A model generated the notes under the pieces. That model was not told the DNA's origin and ran no database searches. It was given only the letters and a program-made list of their open reading frames with translations. From Opitutales bacterium UBA7389 (GTDB lineage: Bacteria; Verrucomicrobiota; Verrucomicrobiia; Opitutales; Opitutaceae), in NCBI GenBank assembly GCA_002474325.1, contig DKNL01000029.1, positions 1,904 to 7,023 on the forward strand: DNA of 5,120 bases. Direction: 5' to 3'. This document shows positions 1-5,120 of the stretch, piece by piece (within the stretch, counting starts at the first letter, position 1; every line of letters begins with the position of its first letter). A program made the translations under genes and the position numbers.

Positions 1-256
1 AAGCCGTGCTCGAACAGTCGCGGCGTTAGCGATGCAGTGGTGAAGCTGATACTGCGTCTAAAGCGCAAGCATCTTGCTGGGGCCTAAGAAGATCCGAGAG
101 CTGCTCTTTAATATCCATGGCATAGAGCGCTCGCCGCACGAGAGTACCATCAGTTTGGTTCTTAGCCGCCATGGACTGAGTCAGCGGCGTAGGCACCGGA
201 CCAACGAAGTGTGGGCTTTCGACCTCAAGGGCTTCACTTTTCAACTGAGAAATTGA
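1..256 (+). pseudogene. Decayed IS481-like transposase (integrase-type) remnant, 5' end outside window
   Basis: The pieces of an IS481-family DDE transposase appear in order but in three different frames. Frame 3 (about 3-26) reads AVLEQSRR and then hits a stop. Frame 1 (about 28-72) reads VSDAVVKLILRLKRKH. Frame 2 (74-253) reads LLGPKKIRELL, then a helix-turn-helix-like stretch ending STISLVLSRHGLSQRRRHR, then TNEVWAFDLKGF and a stop at 254-256. Known IS481 proteins have a similar order: an RSRRP segment, LRxxHPxWGPKKI, STIxxxLxRHGL-RRR, and PNxLWxxDFKGEF, which carries the first catalytic Asp. Here the linker between the RRR cluster and the NEVW motif looks shortened, and everything after the first catalytic block is missing. 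No terminal inverted repeat was recognised. The product cannot be functional. The family call is made by eye from motifs; a related IS3-type integrase is the main alternative. Confidence 0.72.
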
Positions 257-270
257 TTAAGGAAACGGAT

Positions 271-1815
271 TTAAAGGTTGATCCAAGCTCCAGGGCCAAG
301 CGGCAGGCCAATTAGATACCAGACGATTAGCAGGATGGTCCAGCCGATGGCGAAAGCGATGGAGTAGGGTATCATGGAGCTAATAAGCGTACCGATACCC
401 AGCTTGCGATCGTAACGTAAGGCAAAACTTAGTACGATAGGGAAATAGGGATTGAGCGGGGTGATCATGTTGGTGATCGAATCGCCTACACGGTAGGCGG
501 CCTGTGTCATTTCTGGGGATACTCCTAGGGCCATGAACATGGGGACGAAAACCGGCGCCATGATGCCCCATTTGGCGGAGGCGGAACCAATGACCAGATT
601 GATCCCCGCAGCCAGAAAAACGAAACTCAATATAAGAGGAAGATGGCCGACCCCGAGTCCTTTGAGAATCTCCGCCCCGGTAAGGGCGGTGAGTAGCCCC
701 ATATTACTCCATTGGAAAAAAGCCACGAATTGGGCGGCGGCAAAGGCTAGAACGATGTAACCGCCCATGGTTGCCATAGTGTCGCCCATCATCCTGGCCA
801 GCTGCTTTGAACTTCGACCCGTTCCTACGATCCAACCGTAGGTTAAGCCAGGGAAGATGAAGAATAGCATAATGATGATGACCAGGCTTTGTACCATCGG
901 GGCTAAGCTGCCCCCTGCGTCGCGCAGAACGGCGTTTTGGGGAATCGTTAGAGCCGTTAAGGCCGCAGCGGTGACCAGGACGGTGATTAATGCGCCGCGA
1001 AGCCCTTTGCGCTCGAGGGGGGTGATGGCTTTTAGAGCTGAGTCCTGTTTCGTTTCGCTTTCCGAGTCGTCGGTATCCGGATCCCATTTGCGCAAGCGAG
1101 GCTCCACTATGCGCTCGGTAACGAACCAACCCGCCGTGGTGACTACGAGGACCGAGGCGATCATGAAAAAGTAGTTGGCATCAGCCGTCACGGCTCGCTC
1201 GGGATCGTACAATTGAGCTGCCGATTGGGTGAAACCCGAAAGCAAAGGATCGAGCGAGGTGAGGAGGAGATTGGCAGAAAAGCCGCCTCCCGTTCCTGCG
1301 AACGCGGCGCACAGGCCAGCCAATGGGTGTCGGCCCATGCCCGCGAAGAGCACAGCCCCGAGGGGAGTGAGCACTACGTAACCGGCGTCAGCCGCCATGG
1401 AACTCATGACACCGGCGAACACGACGACCACTGAAATTAGGGATCTTGGCGTGGCTTCGACTAGGAGCTTTAAGCTCGTGCCTATAAGGCCGCTTCTTTC
1501 TGCTACGCCAATCCCCAGCATGGTGACGAGGACGGCTCCGAGGGGTGGGAAACTGGTGAAGTTGTTCTCAGCTTCCACGAATATCCGCTGGATCTGTTCT
1601 GAGGTGAGCAGGTTGATTAAACCGATCGTTTCTCCCGTGACTGGATGCACGCGACTCCAGCCGATGAAGGATATGAGCCAGCTAAGAACAGGAATTAGCA
1701 TCGCCAGGCCAAAGTATAGAATCAGGGGATCTGGAAGGCGATTCCCGGCTTTTTCCACCCAGTTGAGAAATGTGCTGAGGAATCCGCGTCGAGAATCTAT
1801 CGGAGTACTGCTCAT
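271..1815 (-). CDS. AbgT-family transporter (p-aminobenzoyl-glutamate transporter family)
   Basis: This is a 514-residue polytopic inner-membrane protein, close to the usual size of about 510-520 for E. coli AbgT and Neisseria MtrF. About a dozen hydrophobic stretches are visible, beginning near residues 31-53 and ending near 479-507, with one charged loop at about 235-273. From memory of the MtrF and YdaH structures, the residues linked to substrate handling are Asp, Asn, Trp, Pro and Arg. Candidate equivalents here are D189 (in LLLTSLDPLLSG), N406, W416, P434 and R442, with the expected Trp-Pro (18) and Trp-Arg (26) spacing. The family imports p-aminobenzoyl-glutamate or exports sulfonamide-type antimetabolites; which applies here cannot be told. 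The frame stays open 46 codons further upstream, but the ATG at 1813-1815 was chosen because MSSTPIDSRRGF begins a typical cytoplasmic N-terminus and the upstream stretch is not family-like. There is no clear Shine-Dalgarno. The gene is divergent from purE. Confidence 0.93.
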   Translation of the reverse strand: MSSTPIDSRRGFLSTFLNWVEKAGNRLPDPLILYFGLAMLIPVLSWLISFIGWSRVHPVTGETIGLINLLTSEQIQRIFVEAENNFTSFPPLGAVLVTMLGIGVAERSGLIGTSLKLLVEATPRSLISVVVVFAGVMSSMAADAGYVVLTPLGAVLFAGMGRHPLAGLCAAFAGTGGGFSANLLLTSLDPLLSGFTQSAAQLYDPERAVTADANYFFMIASVLVVTTAGWFVTERIVEPRLRKWDPDTDDSESETKQDSALKAITPLERKGLRGALITVLVTAAALTALTIPQNAVLRDAGGSLAPMVQSLVIIIMLFFIFPGLTYGWIVGTGRSSKQLARMMGDTMATMGGYIVLAFAAAQFVAFFQWSNMGLLTALTGAEILKGLGVGHLPLILSFVFLAAGINLVIGSASAKWGIMAPVFVPMFMALGVSPEMTQAAYRVGDSITNMITPLNPYFPIVLSFALRYDRKLGIGTLISSMIPYSIAFAIGWTILLIVWYLIGLPLGPGAWINL

Positions 1816-1842
1816 ATTAGTATTTTTGGGAAAGAACACGAA

Positions 1843-1859
1843 TTTGCCGATTTGGCAAA
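1843..1859. promoter_or_regulatory. Perfect palindrome upstream of the AbgT-family gene, possible operator
   Basis: TTTGCC and GGCAAA form a perfect 6-bp inverted repeat around a 5-bp spacer (GATTT). It lies 28-44 bases upstream of the transporter start codon. The size and symmetry suit a dimeric repressor site or a short 5'-leader hairpin. No cognate regulator is encoded in the window, so the role is inferred from position alone. Confidence 0.35.
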
Positions 1860-1895
1860 GTCCTTTTGTAAACGAAACGAATGTAGATTTGTATG

Positions 1896-1901
1896 AGTAT
1901 A
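1896..1901 (-). promoter_or_regulatory. Weak candidate -10 box for the AbgT-family gene
   Basis: On the minus strand this reads TATACT, a good match to a sigma-70 -10 element (TATAAT). It sits about 80 bases upstream of the chosen start codon, and the palindrome at 1843-1859 would fall in the early transcribed region. No convincing -35 element is seen 16-18 bases further upstream, so this is only a suggestion. Confidence 0.2.
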
Positions 1902-2031
1902 GGGAATACGAACGATGGATCTCTCTTGTTGAGGCCAGATTCGAGCCCAACATGTTCTATTCGCTTCGGGTCTAATACCTCGGAGCTTCCTACACAGAAT
2001 TTTGGCCGCTACCTCTTGAAACGTCTCGGGC

Positions 2032-2037
2032 TATAAT
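2032..2037 (+). promoter_or_regulatory. Candidate -10 box (TATAAT) upstream of purE
   Basis: This is an exact TATAAT, 73 bases before the purE start codon. It sits within a short palindrome (GGGC, seven bases, GCCC, 2028-2042), which could let a regulator occlude it. The nearest -35-like hexamer, TTGAAA at 2016-2021, is only 10 bases away, too close for a standard sigma-70 promoter. The element is therefore tentative. Confidence 0.3.
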
Positions 2038-2062
2038 TGCCCATATCCGTTCGGGGATTGAA

Positions 2063-2091
2063 TTGACGAATCCAGCGCAGCTCTATTGAAT
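2063..2091 (+). promoter_or_regulatory. Alternative sigma-70-like promoter for purEK
   Basis: TTGACG (2063-2068) is followed, after an ideal 17-base spacer, by TTGAAT (2086-2091), which matches four of six positions of the -10 consensus. Transcription would start about a dozen bases before the purE ATG, giving a very short leader that fits the absence of a Shine-Dalgarno. It competes with the TATAAT at 2032-2037, and the sequence alone does not decide between them. Confidence 0.3.
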
Positions 2092-2101
2092 TGGTATTCA
2101 A
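2086..2101 (+). repeat. Perfect hairpin/palindrome just before the purE start
   Basis: TTGAAT and ATTCAA form a perfect 6-bp inverted repeat around a 4-base loop (TGGT), ending nine bases before the purE ATG. It occupies the place where a ribosome binding site is expected and overlaps a possible -10 element. It could be an operator half-site pair or a leader hairpin that affects initiation. The role is inferred. Confidence 0.4.
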
Positions 2102-2110
2102 CGTTAAGAC

Positions 2111-2602
2111 ATGTCAGAAGAAAAACCTCTAGTCGGCATCATTATGGGCAGCAATTCCGACTGGCCCACACTTTCTCAAGCAGCGGAAATTATGAAGGAC
2201 TTTGGAGTACCTCATGAAGCGAAAGTGGTGTCCGCCCATCGTACTCCGGAAACAATGTATGATTATGCCAAGACGGCGAAGGAGCGGGGATTGAAGTGTA
2301 TTATTGCGGGAGCGGGTGGAGCGGCCCATCTGCCAGGAATGGTATCGGCTCTGACCACGCTGCCGGTGCTCGGAGTGCCGGTAGAATCCAAATCGCTCAA
2401 AGGGATGGATTCGTTACTTTCCATCTTGCAAATGCCCGGTGGTATTCCCACAGCGACTTTTGCTATCGGCGTGCCGGGAGCCAAGAACGCGGCTCTGTAC
2501 GCTGTCTCGATTCTGGCTACCTATGATTTGTCGCTTGGAGAAAAGCTGGAAGCTTATAGGGAAGCGTTAAAGGCCAAAGTCGAGGCCATGGAACTGGACT
2601 AG
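2111..2602 (+). CDS. purE: N5-carboxyaminoimidazole ribonucleotide mutase (class I PurE)
   Basis: PurE moves the carboxyl group of N5-CAIR to C4 of the imidazole ring, giving CAIR, in cytoplasmic de novo purine synthesis. The 163-residue protein matches class I PurE length (E. coli is about 169). The family blocks are all present in order: GSNSDWPT at 13-20 for the ribonucleotide phosphate, SAHRTP at 41-46 with the catalytic His at 43, GAGGAAHLPGM at 67-77 with the second active-site His at 73, LPVLGVPV at 83-90, and LQMPGGIPTAT at 105-115. The QMPGG-type block and the partnership with purK mark the class I mutase rather than the class II AIR carboxylase. The ATG gives an N-terminus (MSEEKPLVGIIMGS) of normal length. 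No Shine-Dalgarno is visible before it. purK follows after 27 bases in the same frame. Confidence 0.97.
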   Translation: MSEEKPLVGIIMGSNSDWPTLSQAAEIMKDFGVPHEAKVVSAHRTPETMYDYAKTAKERGLKCIIAGAGGAAHLPGMVSALTTLPVLGVPVESKSLKGMDSLLSILQMPGGIPTATFAIGVPGAKNAALYAVSILATYDLSLGEKLEAYREALKAKVEAMELD

Positions 2603-2629
2603 GATCGCGGGGGCCTTTTCAATCGTCGC

Positions 2630-3754
2630 ATGCTCGATCCTGGTTCCACAATCGGAGTGCTCGGAGGCGGCCAGCTAGGTCGCATGACCGGACAAGCGGC
2701 TCGCACTCTCGGATACGGGTTTACCGTTTACGAGCCTCAGACGAAGAGCCCCGCAGGCCACGTTGCCGACCTGGAGATTAATGCTTCTTATTCGGATGAA
2801 TCGGCACTCGGGTGTTTGGCCGAAGCGGCGGATGTAGTCACTTACGAATTCGAAAATGTGCCCGTGGAGGCGACCCGGGTGTTAGAAGAAAAAGTGCAGC
2901 TTCATCCGCGTCCTGAAATTCTACACATCTGCCAGAACCGCGAGCGGGAGAAGAATTTCCTGAGAGACAATGGAATCCCCTGTGCTCCCTTTGCTATCGT
3001 CGATTCCCTTGAGGATCTCGAGACCGCACTTTCCGAAATCGGACGGCCTTCCGTGTTGAAGACAGCAGCATTTGGATATGATGGGAAGGGGCAATTAAAA
3101 ATCTGTAATGAAGATACGGATACTGAATCGATATGGAATCGATTTAGTAAGCATCGGGCCGTGCTAGAGGGTTGGATGAATTTCAGCATGGAGATCTCCG
3201 TTATGGTCGCTGCTAACGAGAATGGCGAAGTGACTACCTTTCCGGTGGCGGAAAACATCCACACGAACCACATTCTCGATTATTCGATTGTCCCTGCCCG
3301 GATTTCTTCGGAGCTACAGAACCAGGCGGAGACGCTCGCAAAAGAGATCGCCAAAAAGATGAGTCTAGTCGGATTGCTGGGCGTCGAGTTTTTCGTTCTC
3401 AAAGATGGGAATTTGGCGGTGAATGAATTGGCCCCGCGCCCGCATAATTCAGGTCACTACACGATCGACGCTTGTGTCACTTCCCAGTTCGAGCAATTCG
3501 TTCGAGCCGTTTGCGGCTTGCCCCTGGGATCAACAGAACTGTTCCGACCGATCACTATGGTTAATATTCTCGGAGATGCTTGGGTAGATCGGCAGCCAAA
3601 CTTTGGGGTTATCCTCGAGGACCCTGAAGCGAAGCTACACCTTTATGGTAAAGCGGAGGCCCGAAAAGGGCGTAAGATGGGGCATTTCTGTGTGCTAGCT
3701 GATTCAGCAGATGTAGCCTACGAGAAAGCCAGGGAGCTGAAAGCTAGATTGTAG
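2630..3754 (+). CDS. purK: 5-(carboxyamino)imidazole ribonucleotide synthase (PurK)
   Basis: PurK uses ATP and bicarbonate to carboxylate AIR to N5-CAIR, the substrate of PurE. The 374-residue protein is slightly longer than E. coli PurK (about 355) and has the three-part ATP-grasp layout. An N-terminal Rossmann-like domain opens with GVLGGGQLGRM (9-19) and contains YEFENVP (72-78). The ATP-grasp domain has a Lys at 144 and the glycine-rich loop GYDGKGQ (149-155). The metal-binding end has E254 in GVEFF and NELAPRPHNSGHYTI (265-279), the family signature. The ATG at 2630 places the glycine-rich loop where expected; an in-frame stop (the purE stop) lies 27 bases upstream, so little extension is possible. 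There is no clear Shine-Dalgarno, and translational coupling to purE is likely. The gene ends upstream of a strong terminator. Confidence 0.97.
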   Translation: MLDPGSTIGVLGGGQLGRMTGQAARTLGYGFTVYEPQTKSPAGHVADLEINASYSDESALGCLAEAADVVTYEFENVPVEATRVLEEKVQLHPRPEILHICQNREREKNFLRDNGIPCAPFAIVDSLEDLETALSEIGRPSVLKTAAFGYDGKGQLKICNEDTDTESIWNRFSKHRAVLEGWMNFSMEISVMVAANENGEVTTFPVAENIHTNHILDYSIVPARISSELQNQAETLAKEIAKKMSLVGLLGVEFFVLKDGNLAVNELAPRPHNSGHYTIDACVTSQFEQFVRAVCGLPLGSTELFRPITMVNILGDAWVDRQPNFGVILEDPEAKLHLYGKAEARKGRKMGHFCVLADSADVAYEKARELKARL

Positions 3755-3766
3755 GCACGAAGGTTG

Positions 3767-3785
3767 GGAGTTAAGTTCAAACTCC
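3767..3785 (+). repeat. Short hairpin after purK
   Basis: GGAGTT and AACTCC pair perfectly around a 7-base loop, 13 bases after the purK stop. No T-tract follows, so it is not a terminator by itself. It may protect the 3' end of the purEK transcript or act with the stronger hairpin about 27 bases downstream. Confidence 0.3.
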
Positions 3786-3811
3786 ACCTATATTCCCAAT
3801 GGATGGCAGGT

Positions 3812-3838
3812 GGAACGGGATGTCCCGTTCCGTCTTTT
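3812..3838 (+). terminator. Rho-independent terminator of purEK
   Basis: GGAACGGGA (3812-3820) and TCCCGTTCC (3823-3831) form a perfect 9-bp GC-rich inverted repeat. In RNA this is most likely an 8-bp stem with a 4-base loop. It is followed at once by a T-rich run (TCTTTT, 3833-3838). It begins 57 bases after the purK stop and separates the purine operon from the lipoprotein gene. Confidence 0.85.
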
Positions 3839-3855
3839 GAAAGAAAAATTGGATA

Positions 3856-3884
3856 AGTTGACGTCCGTTCGAAACCCGTCAACT
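3856..3884 (+). repeat. Perfect 8-bp inverted repeat before the lipoprotein gene, possible operator or leader hairpin
   Basis: AGTTGACG (3856-3863) and CGTCAACT (3877-3884) are perfect inverted repeats around a 13-base centre that itself contains TTCGAA. The repeat ends eight bases before the ATG at 3893, and the left arm includes TTGACG, a good -35-like hexamer. A matching -10 would fall almost at the start codon, which would imply a nearly leaderless transcript. Repressor site, promoter element and RNA hairpin are all possible. Confidence 0.4.
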
Positions 3885-3892
3885 GTGATCTA

Positions 3893-4738
3893 ATGAACTC
3901 GATGTATCTCGAAGGTTGTGTTAATTCGCATTCCACCAATCGCCGCAATTTTATAGGCCAGCTGCTTGTAGCGGGCGCGGGATTTTCCGTCGTTGGCTGT
4001 GGCCAGAAGTCGGGGAGTGGGACTGCGGATGGCTGGGTCCAGCTCTTTAATGGCCGCAATCTAGATGGTTGGACGCCGAAGGTCCGCTATTCGGAGGTAG
4101 GCGAAAATCCGGCGGATACCTTTAGGGTGGTGGATGGCTTGCTGAGTGTGGTGTATGAACCTCAAGAATACCCGACTTTCGAGGAGCGATTTGGGCATCT
4201 ATTTTACGAGCATACCTATTCCCATTATCGGATTCGAGCCGAGTACCGATTTGTTGGCGAGCAAGTAAAAGGCGGTCCTGGCTGGGCCATTCGCAATAGC
4301 GGTCTTATGTTGCATGGCCAGACTCCGGAATCGATGACCGTCGATCAGGACTTTCCGGTTTCCATCGAGGCTCAGATTCTGGGTGGCAATGAAACGGATG
4401 CACGTTCCACCATGAATCTCTGCACGCCGGGCACCAATGTGGTTATGAATGGGGAGTTGATCTTGGCCCACTGTACTGACTCCTCTTCGGAAACCTATCA
4501 CGGCGATCAATGGGTCACGGTGGAAGCGGAAGTGTATGGCAACGAAACCATTCGCCACTTCGTCAACGGAACGGAAGTGCTCTTCTACGAGAAGCCTCAG
4601 CTCGACGAACGCGACGAGAGCGCTCAGCGACTTTTGTTCGCTGGCCACCCTAAGATGATTAGTGAAGGCACCATTTCCCTGCAGTCCGAAAGCCACCCGG
4701 TACAGTTCCGAAAAGTGGAATTGAAGACGTTGGGGTGA
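3893..4738 (+). CDS. DUF1080 / 3-keto-disaccharide hydrolase-domain lipoprotein with Tat-like signal
   Basis: The 281-residue protein begins with an export signal: a twin-arginine motif NRRNFIG (16-22), a hydrophobic stretch (23-34) and a lipobox ending at C36 (SVVGC), so the mature protein should be a Tat-exported lipoprotein. The DUF1080 domain (Pfam 3-keto-disaccharide hydrolase, a concanavalin-like beta-sandwich) runs from LFNGRNLDGW (51-60) through NSGLMLHGQ (135-143), PVSIEAQILGG (155-165) and HFVNGTEV (222-229) to the closing GTISLQSESHPVQFRKVEL (259-277). Characterised relatives cleave glycosides oxidised at C3 of the sugar, but many members are uncharacterised and the substrate here is unknown. 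No sugar oxidoreductase lies beside it. M1 (3893) and M4 (3902) are both possible starts; neither has a Shine-Dalgarno, and either leaves the signal intact. Confidence 0.93.
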   Translation: MNSMYLEGCVNSHSTNRRNFIGQLLVAGAGFSVVGCGQKSGSGTADGWVQLFNGRNLDGWTPKVRYSEVGENPADTFRVVDGLLSVVYEPQEYPTFEERFGHLFYEHTYSHYRIRAEYRFVGEQVKGGPGWAIRNSGLMLHGQTPESMTVDQDFPVSIEAQILGGNETDARSTMNLCTPGTNVVMNGELILAHCTDSSSETYHGDQWVTVEAEVYGNETIRHFVNGTEVLFYEKPQLDERDESAQRLLFAGHPKMISEGTISLQSESHPVQFRKVELKTLG

Positions 4739-4943
4739 ACGCATTCGACCAAGCCAAATCCCGACAAGATTTATAGTTATTGGAGTCTCTAGGGAAACGC
4801 CTCTAAAGGCAGTGGAAAGTGGATCTAGAAGCCGAATAATAAATTGTGAATTGCTATATTCAACTGTGCTAGGGATTTATGAAACGCCCGATATTTTGAA
4901 ACTCCATCGCGGTAAACTGAGGATAGGTTTTTAATGGAGATCC
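4739..4943. other. Convergent intergenic region without a supported gene
   Basis: This 205-base stretch lies between the ends of two convergent genes and is richer in A and T than its neighbours. I see only short hairpins, for example TGAAT/ATTCA at 4847-4862 and GCCT/AGGC at 4799-4810, neither with a T-tract. No convincing terminator for the lipoprotein gene was found. Confidence 0.5.
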
Positions 4944-4947
4944 TCAG
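4902..4947. repeat. Two interleaved perfect inverted repeats at the 3' end of the minus-strand gene
   Basis: CTCCAT (4902-4907) pairs with ATGGAG (4934-4939), and CTGAGGAT (4917-4924) pairs with ATCCTCAG (4940-4947). The order A-B-A'-B' is that of a pseudoknot, but A' and B' touch, so the two stems are more likely alternatives than simultaneous. The 8-bp repeat includes the stop codon of the minus-strand gene and could serve as its terminator or 3'-end hairpin, although only a weak T-tract follows on either strand. Confidence 0.45.
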
Positions 4948-5120
4948 GTTCGAATGGCGACCAACCAAAATTCTTTGCGAAGCTTTAATGCATTCTTGGC
5001 TAGTCCCCCGACGAGATTAAAAGGAGCCAAAACAAAATCGGCGATTCGCTCTATATGCGAAGAGCGTTTGCGCAGGAGGTGAGGGTGGACTTTACCAACG
5101 CGGTAGCCGGTCTGTTCGAG
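4944..5120 (-). CDS. C-terminal end of an unidentified protein, possibly a SAM-dependent methyltransferase (partial)
   Basis: Reading the minus strand from the right edge gives 58 uninterrupted codons and a TGA at 4944-4946. The piece starts LEQTGYRVGKVHPH, continues through RSSHIERIADFVLAPFN and ends KEFWLVAIRT. The start codon lies outside the window. The opening LEQTGYRV, a hydrophobic middle with basic residues, and the final hydrophobic strand (FWLVAI) followed by a basic residue resemble the C-termini of class I methyltransferases, where a glycine-containing LxxxGFxV segment precedes a last beta strand. That is a weak resemblance by eye, and no diagnostic motif is included. Coding status is supported by the open frame and the balanced composition. 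The gene converges on the DUF1080 lipoprotein gene. Confidence 0.6.
   Translation of the reverse strand, partial: LEQTGYRVGKVHPHLLRKRSSHIERIADFVLAPFNLVGGLAKNALKLRKEFWLVAIRT

Noticed and set aside
704..1129. A 141-codon minus-strand ORF overlapping the transporter gene in another frame
   Set aside because: It is fully contained within the AbgT-family coding region and has an Arg- and His-rich composition typical of an out-of-frame translation.
1816..1953. A 46-residue N-terminal extension of the AbgT-family protein, starting at the ATG at 1951-1953
   Set aside because: The extension does not resemble the family N-terminus and runs through the candidate promoter and palindrome. The ATG at 1813-1815 gives the expected protein length.
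1397..1975. A 192-codon plus-strand ORF opposite the transporter gene
   Set aside because: It lies antisense to a clear membrane-protein gene, its product is rich in Arg, Ser and Pro in the manner of a shadow frame, and it has no recognisable domain.
1954..2110. A purine riboswitch in the purE leader
   Set aside because: No three-way-junction core or conserved loop sequences of the purine aptamer are visible; only short palindromes are present.
4199..4744. A 181-codon minus-strand ORF opposite the DUF1080 gene
   Set aside because: The plus-strand frame carries all the DUF1080 motifs and an export signal. The minus-strand product has no recognisable motif.
4940..4966. A tRNA-like T-loop string (GGTTCGAATGG)
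   Set aside because: The flanking bases do not form a T-stem, and no acceptor, anticodon or D-arm can be fitted around it.
4954..5082. A 42-codon plus-strand ORF starting with ATG
   Set aside because: It is antisense to the better-supported minus-strand C-terminal coding region, has no Shine-Dalgarno and shows no known motif.
5074..5120. A near-perfect Shine-Dalgarno (AGGAGGTGA) followed by a GTG at 5085, suggesting a plus-strand gene start
   Set aside because: It lies inside the minus-strand coding frame, and none of the other genes here uses such a site. Only 12 codons remain in the window, so the match is probably fortuitous.

Overview
This is an ordinary bacterial chromosomal segment of moderate GC content. 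It holds four intact genes, a decayed transposase remnant at the left edge and the 3' end of a further gene at the right edge. The best lineage guess is the Planctomycetota-Verrucomicrobiota group, probably Verrucomicrobiota. The grounds are a Tat-type lipoprotein of the 3-keto-disaccharide hydrolase (DUF1080) family, start codons without Shine-Dalgarno sequences, and the general flavour of the proteins. This is an inference; there is no rRNA gene or other marker in the window.

Layout: positions 1-256 carry a broken IS481-like transposase whose conserved pieces lie in three reading frames. Positions 271-1815 (minus strand) encode an AbgT-family inner-membrane transporter. A 295-bp divergent intergenic region (1816-2110) separates it from a plus-strand purine operon, purE (2111-2602) and purK (2630-3754). 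That operon closes with a convincing rho-independent terminator (3812-3838). A 281-residue secreted lipoprotein of the DUF1080 family follows (3893-4738). It converges on the C-terminal 58 codons of a minus-strand gene (4944-5120) that enters from the right edge and may be a SAM-dependent methyltransferase. The convergent gap (4739-4943) holds no gene that I can support.

How the genes work together: PurK and PurE catalyse consecutive steps of de novo purine synthesis, AIR to N5-CAIR to CAIR, and are almost certainly cotranscribed. The AbgT transporter, the lipoprotein and the right-edge gene have no demonstrable functional link to the operon. I found no CRISPR array, RNA gene, prophage, toxin-antitoxin pair or recognisable new defence or biosynthetic system. 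The points most worth a second look are small: interleaved inverted repeats over the stop codon of the right-edge gene, perfect hairpins placed just before the start codons of purE and the lipoprotein gene, and the transposon relic.
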